Source of the DNA: SABI01 sp028532915
Lineage (GTDB): Bacteria; Spirochaetota; Spirochaetia; Sphaerochaetales; Sphaerochaetaceae
Direction: 5' to 3'
DNA length: 64,000 nt
NCBI GenBank assembly: GCA_963677225.1
Contig: OY781923.1
Location: 2,294,001-2,358,000, forward strand
A program made the position numbers and the translations under genes. Positions within the stretch are counted from its first letter, which is position 1. Each line of letters begins with the position of its first letter. Under the pieces are notes generated by a model, which made no database searches, was not told where the DNA came from, and saw only the letters and a program-made list of their open reading frames with translations. This document shows, piece after piece, positions 1 to 8,274 of this stretch.

Positions 1-384
1 AAAGGAGAGCACTTGCGATGCCGTGCTTGATATTGCAGGAGCAAGTGGTCTCCATTTAATTCCACAATTTCAAGGGTCTGATTCCCCCACCAAATTTAGC
101 TGAAAGAGCGGATTTGATATCAAGCTCTCCTTCTATGAATAATACAAGGTCGATTGAAAAACTAAATGCATCTAAATGAGGGTTTGAAAAAGTAAGCGCA
201 ACCTTTTTTACAAATAGTTGGCCCAAAAGACCTTTTTTGGTTTGACTTTCAGAGTTTTTAGTCAGAAAATGTATTTGAAGTAAGGAAGCAATAGTAAATT
301 TGAGCGTAACTCATCGGAGTTGGCAAATTATTGTTTCTTTGCAAGATAAAATGCAACTCTGTCTGGTTCTCATGAGATTCTTGT
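1..384. other. Left edge, no recognisable gene
   Basis: No complete gene is supported here. A plus-strand frame is open from base 2 to a TGA at 104-106 with protein-like composition, so it could be the last 34 codons of a gene that begins before the window. I do not recognise it. The rest, up to the IS30 end at about 385, is AT-rich and full of stops. Confidence 0.35.
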
Positions 385-412
385 ATTAGGCTGTTGGAGT
401 TTGTGTTATCTA

Positions 413-1106
413 TTATCTTATTAAGCTGGGTTTTAGTAAAACGTCATTGGGGGCAATGTATTTTACACCCAGTTTTTTTAACACCTCTATCCCATAGATG
501 AACTTAAAGATGGCATAAGGAGTATTGTCCCCTAAAATTTTTCTACTGTAGTTGTTTATGTTATTCATCATAAGAGATGTTTTCTCTTGATTCATAAAGC
601 TAATACTTGTTCCTTTAGGTATTACTTTTCTCATGAATTCATGATTCCGCTCACAATGGGGTTTTTGGTAACTGCTCATTGAATTACAATAAAAAAGTCG
701 TGTTTTCACTTTTCCCTCTAACGTAGACTCAATCGCCTTTGGATTTGAGAATTCAACTCCACGATCTGCAAGTAATACAGGAAAAAGTGTTGTAAAATCT
801 TCTTCTCCTAAATTGTCATACAAATCGTTGAATACGTCGATTACCGATTGAGCATCATTATGAGCCCTATAGAATCCCAGTTGCAGTCCACAATTAACAA
901 AGTGAACTGTTAGTATTGCAGCAGTTTCAGCTCTTAGACCTTCTACACTATCAATTTCGACTATTGGTGTATCAGGTTGCCCTTTTAGGTAGGAGGTAAA
1001 GCAATCGTAATTACGTCCTATATAACAGCCTTTGTCGATCTTCACTCGATAATAATCTGAGTTCTTCCGTTTCTTGTATCTCACCTGATTGGGTAAATCA
1101 AGATTG
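413..1106 (-). pseudogene. IS30-family transposase, C-terminal piece (rve/DDE domain)
   Basis: This is the downstream part of an IS30-type transposase. It holds the end of the integrase core: an aspartate in the LLADRGVEFSNP motif, and a YQKPHCERNHE segment supplying the catalytic glutamate, as IS30 transposases have near their C-terminus. It is separated from its N-terminal piece (2843-3486) by the IS1634-type insertion. Joined without the insert, the frame reads through FEDINNLDLPNQVRYKKRK with no stop or shift, giving a 445-residue protein. The KKRK stretch matches the basic linker expected before the catalytic core. The gene was therefore intact when it was hit. A product from this piece alone would lack the DNA-binding domain and part of the core. 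Confidence 0.85.
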
Positions 1107-1113
1107 TTAATAT
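1107..1113. repeat. Target-site duplication TTAATAT, left copy
   Basis: TTAATAT sits directly outside the CCCAAAATTT end of the inserted element. It is repeated at 2843-2849, directly outside the other end. Confidence 0.85.
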
Positions 1114-2842
1114 CCCAAAATTTCGCGCAACGTTTAGCACTATGACGGATTAGCCGGTCGGGATGTCGATCCCGAAGGCCTCAAAAATCTTACATGCTCC
1201 CTTCGTTGGGGTAGAATAGATCGGCTTGTATTTCCCCTTGAAGGAGATCTTCGAAAAGGATGTTACCCTCCTGAGTACATCTCGGTAACTTTTCGCATAC
1301 CTGCTGAACTCAGATCCATCTTTCTCGATGACCTTTCGTATCCAGGTAAGCAGAATCAAAGCGATGAACTGAATAAACAGACGGCCATACATAGCCGTGC
1401 TGCTATGCACTCTCAACCGCTCACAATCGAGTTGATTCTTCAGATCATCAAAGAGCACTTCAATACTATTACGTTCTCGGTAACAGGCTAAAGCAGCTTT
1501 AGCATCCTTCTCAGCATTCGTATAGATGCACCAGTATCCGAAGAAATGCTCATCAAAATAGGTTTCCGGTTTCTTCTTTGCTTTGATCTTCTGTCCATTC
1601 TTCGTCTTGTATCCCAATTCAAAGAATTCCTTATAGAACTCAGTATGCTCCGGAACCCGTTCTCCTCGATCCAGTTCGTCATTGCATCTGCTGTACAGGT
1701 CCATGAATGACTGCCGTTTGTGCAGGGCCGCCTCATCATCACGATAGATGTGAAGCCATGCACGACTGCCATTCGGCATGGGTACATACACCGTCTGGGA
1801 CTGAATGATCGTCCCATTCTCTTTTCGGATGTATCCACTGACATGCTCGGTCATCTGAGATCTCATCTCTCGTATGTGCTCATGGGGCCATTTCACATTC
1901 TGAGGGACCGGAATGATGAATTTGATCCCATGATCGGTAACGAAGTTAAGATTCTCCTGTGAATAGAAGCCTCTATCCATGATGAAGGCAGAGGGCTTCA
2001 CTTCCAGTTTCCTCAATCGCTTTACCATCTCCTGCAGGGTCCTGCTGTCATTCATAGACCCTGAAAGCGGTGAGAACCAGATCGGCAGATCGGTATTCAT
2101 GGCGGAGAGCAGAGCCAGATTGATCTGCGGAAGCTTTTCTTTATCTCGGTTATGACCCCATTCAACATAATGATTATTTCTTGCATAGGAACTGATGCTG
2201 GTGATGTCATAACAGAGACTCTTCCCCTTTCCTTTTCGTTCCATCCAGGGCCCCAGAAAGGATGAGACCGTATCCTCATCAAGACGATTGAGCAACTCAC
2301 TGATACGTCCGGCACTCATGGGCTTCTTCCCATGAGACTCCAACCATGATTCTGCAGAAGAGAGAGGAGACCCGGTACAGAGAATGTAGGATGCTAGATC
2401 AAGGATGGATTGCCCGTCATCAGGAGAAAAAGCTTTGCGAAGAAAAGGTTTCACACCGGTGGCTTTGATGGCTTTCTCGATGATCAGATTCTCACCGGTC
2501 AGGGTGGTCGTAGTCTTGGAACTCAATGCCGAATCGATAGCATCTTCCTGCTGCATGAGAAGCTTATAGCTGGGACCGAAGGTGATCTCACCACCTTTTT
2601 CCTTAGCAGTCCCAACCAGCTTGTAGTGGTGGGAAGTCTTCTTGGTCTCAGGATTGTAGACGGGATTATCGAGGTTCACATTGTAGCAGCCCCGCTGTTT
2701 ATTCCACACATATTTGAAGTCCTTACTCATGCTATATATATTAGCACTATTTCAATAAAAAGTCTACCAAATAACTTGTTTAAATAAAGAAAATTATGAG
2801 TGGTTTTAGGAAATCATGCTAAACGGTGTGCGAAATTTTGGG
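1114..2842 (-). mobile_element. IS1634/IS4-group insertion sequence inside IS30 transposase
   Basis: A 1,729-bp element bounded by imperfect inverted repeats. The left end begins CCCAAAATTTCGCGCAACG at 1114. The right end reads GTGTGCGAAATTTTGGG and stops at 2842. Seven-base direct repeats (TTAATAT) flank it, and it carries one full-length transposase gene. Perfect duplications and an intact transposase suggest a recent insertion. Confidence 0.88.
1150..2730 (-). CDS. IS1634/IS4-type transposase
   Basis: A full-length 526-residue DDE transposase that moves the surrounding 1.7-kb element. The C-terminal part holds YRERNSIEVLFDDLK, which fits the IS4-group Y-x2-R-x3-E-x6-K signature exactly and supplies the catalytic glutamate. 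Upstream segments LCYDITSISSYA and AFIMDRGFYSQ fit the first and second catalytic aspartates of the IS1634 subgroup. No frameshift or early stop is visible, so it is probably active. Family placement beyond IS4-like is by resemblance only. Confidence 0.88.
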   Translation of the reverse strand: MSKDFKYVWNKQRGCYNVNLDNPVYNPETKKTSHHYKLVGTAKEKGGEITFGPSYKLLMQQEDAIDSALSSKTTTTLTGENLIIEKAIKATGVKPFLRKAFSPDDGQSILDLASYILCTGSPLSSAESWLESHGKKPMSAGRISELLNRLDEDTVSSFLGPWMERKGKGKSLCYDITSISSYARNNHYVEWGHNRDKEKLPQINLALLSAMNTDLPIWFSPLSGSMNDSRTLQEMVKRLRKLEVKPSAFIMDRGFYSQENLNFVTDHGIKFIIPVPQNVKWPHEHIREMRSQMTEHVSGYIRKENGTIIQSQTVYVPMPNGSRAWLHIYRDDEAALHKRQSFMDLYSRCNDELDRGERVPEHTEFYKEFFELGYKTKNGQKIKAKKKPETYFDEHFFGYWCIYTNAEKDAKAALACYRERNSIEVLFDDLKNQLDCERLRVHSSTAMYGRLFIQFIALILLTWIRKVIEKDGSEFSRYAKSYRDVLRRVTSFSKISFKGKYKPIYSTPTKGACKIFEAFGIDIPTG

Positions 2843-2849
2843 TTAATAT
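2843..2849. repeat. Target-site duplication TTAATAT, right copy
   Basis: This is the second copy of the 7-bp duplication. It follows the terminal AAATTTTGGG of the inserted IS. Confidence 0.85.
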
Positions 2850-3486
2850 CCTCAAAGACTCCTGCTTCTATGTAATTGTATAGAGTCTTCTCATCAACAG
2901 GTATGAGATTCTTGTTGTTCACATAAATATGATGGGGAGATTGCCCTTTTCGTAACAATGGTCTGAGTAAATTGCCTAAAAAATCTCTCTCTGCTAACGA
3001 TATTGAGATTCCTTCTCGAGTCTCTTTTAGTACTTGCTCGTACTGCTGTTGAGCTTTCTCACTTGCATAGAACCTTTTTTCTAGATCACATAGACCTAAT
3101 TTTGAGCAACCATTGCATACATATGGAGGTTTTTCTCTCTTCTCACACGTCCCTTTTATATAGTGGGAGCATATGTAAATACACTTACTACAAAGCCTAC
3201 AACCATCTTTTATACAATTCAAATCATCGCACAGATATTGAATGGTACAATTCTTTCTATGGACACAGTCATTGAAATACCGTGCATATGATCTAGGTTT
3301 TCGTCTCACGAACATATGAGCTCTTATCTCTCTTGATATTGTTGAAGGGCTCTTACCTAATTTTACCGCAATTTGTTTGAATGAAAGCTTATTTGCCAAT
3401 CCTCCTTGTATTCTATTTCTATCTGAAATAGTTAAATGCTTCTTGGTTGATGTTCTATTCTCCATATTCGCCTCCAGGGAAAACAA
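2843..3486 (-). pseudogene. IS30-family transposase, N-terminal piece (HTH_38)
   Basis: This is the upstream part of the split IS30 transposase. It has the family helix-turn-helix (SFKQIAVKLGKSPSTISREI at about residues 35-54) followed by a cysteine-rich stretch. The segment ending in TLYNYIEAGVF is typical of IS30 proteins just before the catalytic core. The native frame runs out at the insertion point (VFEDIN) and the extra residues before the stop come from the inserted element. The start may be the later Met of MENRTSTKK rather than the first. Confidence 0.85.
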
Positions 3487-3503
3487 AACTCCAACAACCT
3501 AAT

Positions 3504-4027
3504 AGCTCATATTAAAAACTCATGATTAGAAAATGCAAGAAAAAAGGAACTCTCTATTTTGCAACACTAATTCGAAATACCCTATTCGCAAGACTAAATG
3601 CTATTATTTATTTTCTTGAAGTGCATTTACCTTTTCAATTAACAATGAATAATACAACCCTTTGAAGAGATTTTACCTCTAGCAGAATGCAAAGGAGTGT
3701 GGTATCTTTAATGTTGTTAAGAAAGTCTGATTGACCTCCGGGAGTTGTTATCTCGATCTGGTTAATCAGGCTCTTTTTACAGAAATGGCTGAATGGCTGG
3801 CTAATAATTCCTGACAAATGTGAATTGCCCAGAGACTCTTGAAACAGTATTATGAATCGTTGGTTGATACCAGGTCCTCCCTTGGTGTCCGTCTGGCTCT
3901 CGAGCCTCGATTAGTTTAGAAGCACTGAGGGAAACATTAAGTTCCAAAAACTCCAATTTTTTATCCGCACCCCCCAACCATGAATTTTAATTTTGCCAAA
4001 GTAGGAAAAGAACTCACATGAAAACTA
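3504..4027. other. Gap between IS30 and the BREX-side ATPase gene
   Basis: About 520 bases without a supported gene. A minus-strand frame from about 3,900 to 3,635 is open but resembles nothing I know and has no ribosome site. It may be decayed DNA left by earlier insertions. Confidence 0.4.
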
Positions 4028-6157
4028 TTAAGCAATCATGCTGTTAAAGTGCTGTTTGTCAACCTCTTGAATACATTTCATCAGGAATTTAGCAGACTGA
4101 TGAATTTCTAATGGGCACTTGGAAGCCTTGTGAGATAATATATTACAGACATCAAGCAGTAAGCCAATTTTCATTCTGTTTCTTGTGTTATTTTCTTTTA
4201 ACAATGCGTCCTCAATCCTCGTCTTGTTTGATGCTGTCGGTAAGCAACCTCCCAATTTGAATTCTAAAAATTCTTCAAGGATCTTCCTCATAACATTAGG
4301 ATAATGATACATTTCGCAATCTGATAGTTGGCTTGAATTTTCCTTTTCTGAAAATTGATAAATTTCCTTAAAAAGGTGTTTATAGGGTGTATTGTTGGAT
4401 TTTGTTGTTGATAAGCTACTTTTCGAGCCATTTTTTCTTATTTCATAAAATCGGAAAGGAGTATTTTTAGTATCATATTTGTTATAAATAAGATTGCAAA
4501 AATCTTCCCAGCTATGTGTAAAAATGAAAATTTGAGGATCTTTTAGTTTTAATACCTCTTTAATCATTTCGAGCACATACATTCGGTTAATACCATCTAC
4601 GCTAGAAATGGGGTCATCAATTATGATGAGTTTTATAGCTTTCTTAAAATCCTTTTGATTTTTATCAGAAAATAACTCGTAGTAAAAGAATAACAGGGAT
4701 AAAAGATTTTGTTCCCCTTCGCTAATATCCTCTATCGATAATTGAATATCCATCTCAGAATGTTGCATCAAATAATCATCGCCCAGTTGACTCAAACGTA
4801 GGTTCAAACCAATGCTCTCCAATATGCTATTTATGTGTTCAGCAAAAGCGCTAGTTGTTGATTTTTGGTTTTGCAACTGGCTAATTTTGTTGTGAACCTC
4901 ACCATTTTCTTTCATAAAGGTCTTAAACGAGGTCTCCATCTGTTCAATATCTTCAATATTTTTACTTATCAGAGAGCTTTCTTTTATTGCTAAACCTATG
5001 GCTCCTTTTACAAGAGTTGATTGATTAATTATCCGCTCAGATATTTCCTCAAGTTTTTTTCTCTTTGCATTCTTTATATTCACATAGGCAGTAAGTTGAG
5101 TAGTAAAAATTTTTAGACGTTCAAGATTTAGTAAGCTTGAAATACCCATATCATCAATCTTCATTTCAATAAGACAAATTTGGGTATATAAAAAATCTTG
5201 TTGCTCTTTAAGATCCTTAAATTCTTCAGCAAGGTTATCCATACCGAGAGAAGCAATGATATTTTCCTTCCTATCAATAAGATCCCCCAGTTGATCTGAA
5301 ATTTTTTGTATTTTTCCTTTCACTATTGATAGTTCTACCATTGCTCGTTGTTTCAAATTTTCATTATAGGAAAGTACTTTAGAACTAATAGCATTGTAAT
5401 CCAGCGCCCCTCCACAAAACTTACATCTATCTCCCTCACTATGCATTGCTAAACCTTCATTTAGCCACTTTATAACTTGAGCAGATGGAATATCTATATC
5501 CTTATATGTTTGAGAAAAAAGTTTCTCTAATTGGCAAATATCAGATTCTAAAATATTCTCAATCGGTCCAATAATTATGGAATCAACTAAAGATTTCTGC
5601 TTTTCAAAAGAATCATCTCCCACTATTCCCGATAGAATACTACCATCGGGTTCAATCTTTTTGGCTTCAGCTATATCCTTCTCATAAAGTTCAACTACTT
5701 CAGAGATATCTAACCCTGTCACTTTTTTCTTAATATTAGATTTTCCCTTACGTTGAGTGTGAATTCTATCAATTTCTTCACGAGTATCAATTTTCAATTT
5801 CGAAATTTCATCTTCAAGAACTCTTGTATCGTGCAATCTCCCTCGTAATTCTGCAATTTCTTTTTCAATAGAAACGTTCCTAGCACCAAAATTAACTTTT
5901 ACACCTCTAATTACAGATTTATCATCTGGGTCAAGCAGCATGTTATCCTCGACATACTTTTTGTTGAAAAAACGTAGATTTTCCAGAGTTTGGTCAGGGT
6001 CTTTAAGAAATTCTTGCATTATTCCTATCGATAACGCTGATTTACCCTGACCATTATACCCAAATAGGATATTTTTCTGTTTAAATTCACTTCCAGGAGG
6101 AGGTCCTATAAAATTCTTAAACGATTTAAAAGAGAAATTATTTACATTTTTAATCAT
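4028..6157 (-). CDS. RloC/PrrC-like ABC ATPase (AAA_13), candidate anticodon nuclease
   Basis: A 709-residue ABC-type ATPase of the AAA_13 kind, the architecture of the tRNA anticodon nucleases RloC and PrrC. Visible in order are Walker A GYNGQGKS (33-40); long coiled coils on both sides of a CKFCGG zinc-hook-like CxxC (Cys245, Cys248); signature ISEGEQ (478-483); Walker B LIIIDDP (510-516); and switch His548 in FIFTHSW. The C-terminal tail has Arg624-x3-Glu628 and a later His676, which resembles the Arg-x3-Glu...His triad of the PrrC nuclease. That match is inference: the spacing to His is longer than in PrrC. A strong GGGGAGGA ribosome site precedes the ATG. The gene lies 35 bases after brxL and is visibly more AT-rich. 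In analogy to PrrC beside its restriction system, it could be a back-up that fires when BREX is inhibited. Confidence 0.72.
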   Translation of the reverse strand: MIKNVNNFSFKSFKNFIGPPPGSEFKQKNILFGYNGQGKSALSIGIMQEFLKDPDQTLENLRFFNKKYVEDNMLLDPDDKSVIRGVKVNFGARNVSIEKEIAELRGRLHDTRVLEDEISKLKIDTREEIDRIHTQRKGKSNIKKKVTGLDISEVVELYEKDIAEAKKIEPDGSILSGIVGDDSFEKQKSLVDSIIIGPIENILESDICQLEKLFSQTYKDIDIPSAQVIKWLNEGLAMHSEGDRCKFCGGALDYNAISSKVLSYNENLKQRAMVELSIVKGKIQKISDQLGDLIDRKENIIASLGMDNLAEEFKDLKEQQDFLYTQICLIEMKIDDMGISSLLNLERLKIFTTQLTAYVNIKNAKRKKLEEISERIINQSTLVKGAIGLAIKESSLISKNIEDIEQMETSFKTFMKENGEVHNKISQLQNQKSTTSAFAEHINSILESIGLNLRLSQLGDDYLMQHSEMDIQLSIEDISEGEQNLLSLLFFYYELFSDKNQKDFKKAIKLIIIDDPISSVDGINRMYVLEMIKEVLKLKDPQIFIFTHSWEDFCNLIYNKYDTKNTPFRFYEIRKNGSKSSLSTTKSNNTPYKHLFKEIYQFSEKENSSQLSDCEMYHYPNVMRKILEEFLEFKLGGCLPTASNKTRIEDALLKENNTRNRMKIGLLLDVCNILSHKASKCPLEIHQSAKFLMKCIQEVDKQHFNSMIA

Positions 6158-6192
6158 CTCGTCCTCCCCTATTATATCAATAAACTACCGAT

Positions 6193-8256
6193 TTAGTTTT
6201 TCAGATATGTAACCTGAAACTTCTTACACTGACGATATTCCTGCAATCGATTAGAAAGACTCAGAGCATCATTCATTTCATATTTTTGGAAGATGTCGAG
6301 ACCCCGGTCGAGATCTATTTTCCATCCATTATCGATCTCAATATAGCGGGCATGTATCGTCTGTGATTGGTCGAACTCCCAAGTGAACACGACCCCTGCC
6401 GTCTGGACTATCTCGATCATCTTATTCAGATTCTCCTGCTGCTTATGGCTCTCGAAATCATCGGCACGAGTAATGAGATGAACATTCACCTCGTCTTCAG
6501 GAACCTTGGCCCTGATCACAGTCTCGAGGAACTCCATCATATTGCGTATCTGATAAAATGAACGGATATAAGGATCAGTGACAGTAATCTTTGTTGCCCC
6601 TGCCAGATATGGCCCGAAAAGCTGATCATAGGAGATACCTTTCTGACCCTCTTCATACATCATTTGTTGTTCTTTCAATTCCGGTAGCGTTGGAACATGA
6701 CTCTCAACAACTGATACTTTAGTTTCATCGTTGGATTTTTCTGATAGCTTCATACCTTCCACAGAATTCTGCGGAGCACTTCCATCTCGATAGTAATATT
6801 TGGGATATTCTCTTTCCTCCAAGGTAGTCACTAGTGAATCCTTCCCGGAAAAATTATCTTTATAGCCGAAATGTACTGCAGTGAAGGTCTTGTCGAGACG
6901 GATCATTTGGTCTTTCACCCGTTTTCGTCCTTCAAGTGAGAATCTGAGAATCTCCTCAATCTCTTCCTTGGTGGCATCTCCGGTGGGATAAAGGATCTTC
7001 ATAAGACCGGAGAACGTCTTACGAATACCGTCTCTATCTCGAGTACTAAGATCCGTTGCCAAAGTAAAATGATTGGCAATACGATCTGAAAAATCATAAT
7101 CTCTGAATGACCGTAGGACCTCTGCAAGATAATCCACAACGAAGCCGTATCCTGAAGAGAACATCTCACCGCGGATGATATCTACTTCCCAACCGGGAAT
7201 GTAGTAGTACAACCGATCTAAAAAGGCTGAATCGCGGTATTTCTCAGGCAGTTCATCAAACAGATCGGTATGTTTGAGCATATAGGGGACAGTATGCTGG
7301 GTATTACCCACATAGGCCAGTGAAGCCTCCGCTCCAAGTGTTTCGATACCACGGCTGAAGGTCTTATTCGCCATGTAGCCTTTCAGGATATCGACAAGAG
7401 CTTTATCAGCTTTTTTTCCTTTCCCGGCAAATTCATCGAATGCGACAGTGTCCCAATATCCAACAAGGCCGATCCTTCCCGTTGAGTTGTTGACAAACAG
7501 CTTGGCAACTGTCACCTCTCCGCCGGAAAGCAGCATACCATGTGGGGAAAACTCGGAGTAGATATGGCTTTTTCCTGTTCCTTTAGGACCAAGTTCTATG
7601 AGATTGTAATTTCGTTCACAAAACGGTACCAGACGCAACAGCTGGAACAGTTTTCCCCGTCTGCTGAAATGCTCGGGATCGAATCCGATACTTTGAATCA
7701 ACAGATCAATCCATTCATCGGTAGTAAACTCTTTACGTTTTTCCAAATATAGATCCATATCAAAATTTGAAAGCTGAATAGGTTTCAATGATTCAAGAAT
7801 CCACGGAGAGACGTTCTTGTCTTCTGACAGCTCATATGAAAGATCTACAATACACCAGACCCCATTTACCAGAAGCTTTGGATGAGCCTTTATAGTTTCC
7901 GTATCAACGAGAACGCTTTTTAAGCCAAGGTTCGAGAACTGAGCTTCATATACACCTCGTTTGTCATTCAGGATAACTACGATCTTATCGATAACCTTAT
8001 GATGTCCACGCTCCTTAATCTTCGATTGTGTGAGTACAGCTTCGTTTCTGTGCACGTAGTGCTGTTCGAGGATTTTCTTGACAGTCTTGATTCCGCTTTT
8101 GATCGTCTCATCATCATCAGAAGCGCAGTATTGGCCCAGAAGGTACTCTAGTACAAAGGTCGGAACAATGGCATTCCCTTTCACCTCTTTCACAAGATCC
8201 TTCCGTACGACAAGGCCTCCGTAGTTTACATTAATTTTAGTATCAAGATCATTCAT
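6193..8256 (-). CDS. brxL: BREX protein BrxL (AAA+ ATPase, MIT_C-like tail)
   Basis: A 687-residue AAA+ protein and the last core gene of the type I BREX operon. BrxL is required for phage exclusion in several BREX systems but not for host methylation. Walker A is GPKGTGKS (223-230) and Walker B VAFDE (271-275), followed by a YVGNTQ sensor-like loop. The C-terminal third (about 545-660) does not show an obvious Lon protease active site. Instead its segment IHARYIEIDNGWKIDLDRGL (634-653) resembles the phospholipase D-like MIT_C domain. The start is the ATG at 8256 with GGAGG six bases upstream, rather than the GTG just before it. It follows pglZ by 18 bases. Confidence 0.88.
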   Translation of the reverse strand: MNDLDTKINVNYGGLVVRKDLVKEVKGNAIVPTFVLEYLLGQYCASDDDETIKSGIKTVKKILEQHYVHRNEAVLTQSKIKERGHHKVIDKIVVILNDKRGVYEAQFSNLGLKSVLVDTETIKAHPKLLVNGVWCIVDLSYELSEDKNVSPWILESLKPIQLSNFDMDLYLEKRKEFTTDEWIDLLIQSIGFDPEHFSRRGKLFQLLRLVPFCERNYNLIELGPKGTGKSHIYSEFSPHGMLLSGGEVTVAKLFVNNSTGRIGLVGYWDTVAFDEFAGKGKKADKALVDILKGYMANKTFSRGIETLGAEASLAYVGNTQHTVPYMLKHTDLFDELPEKYRDSAFLDRLYYYIPGWEVDIIRGEMFSSGYGFVVDYLAEVLRSFRDYDFSDRIANHFTLATDLSTRDRDGIRKTFSGLMKILYPTGDATKEEIEEILRFSLEGRKRVKDQMIRLDKTFTAVHFGYKDNFSGKDSLVTTLEEREYPKYYYRDGSAPQNSVEGMKLSEKSNDETKVSVVESHVPTLPELKEQQMMYEEGQKGISYDQLFGPYLAGATKITVTDPYIRSFYQIRNMMEFLETVIRAKVPEDEVNVHLITRADDFESHKQQENLNKMIEIVQTAGVVFTWEFDQSQTIHARYIEIDNGWKIDLDRGLDIFQKYEMNDALSLSNRLQEYRQCKKFQVTYLKN

Positions 8257-8274
8257 CACGAACCTCCGTTTACG

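Larger units (their letters stand above)
385..3503 (-). mobile_element. IS30-family insertion sequence, interrupted by a second IS
   Basis: The outer ends carry matching inverted repeats: ATTAGGCTGTTGGAGTTT at 385-402 and its near-perfect complement at 3486-3503. Between them lies one IS30-type transposase gene in two pieces. Subtracting the inserted element (1114-2842) and one 7-bp duplication leaves about 1.38 kb. The exact IS30 target duplication is unclear; AT on both sides is possible. The element marks the left side of the BREX region. Confidence 0.8.

Noticed and set aside
3635..3900. Possible small minus-strand gene between IS30 and the ATPase
   Set aside because: No ribosome site and no recognisable domain; not better than chance in AT-rich DNA.
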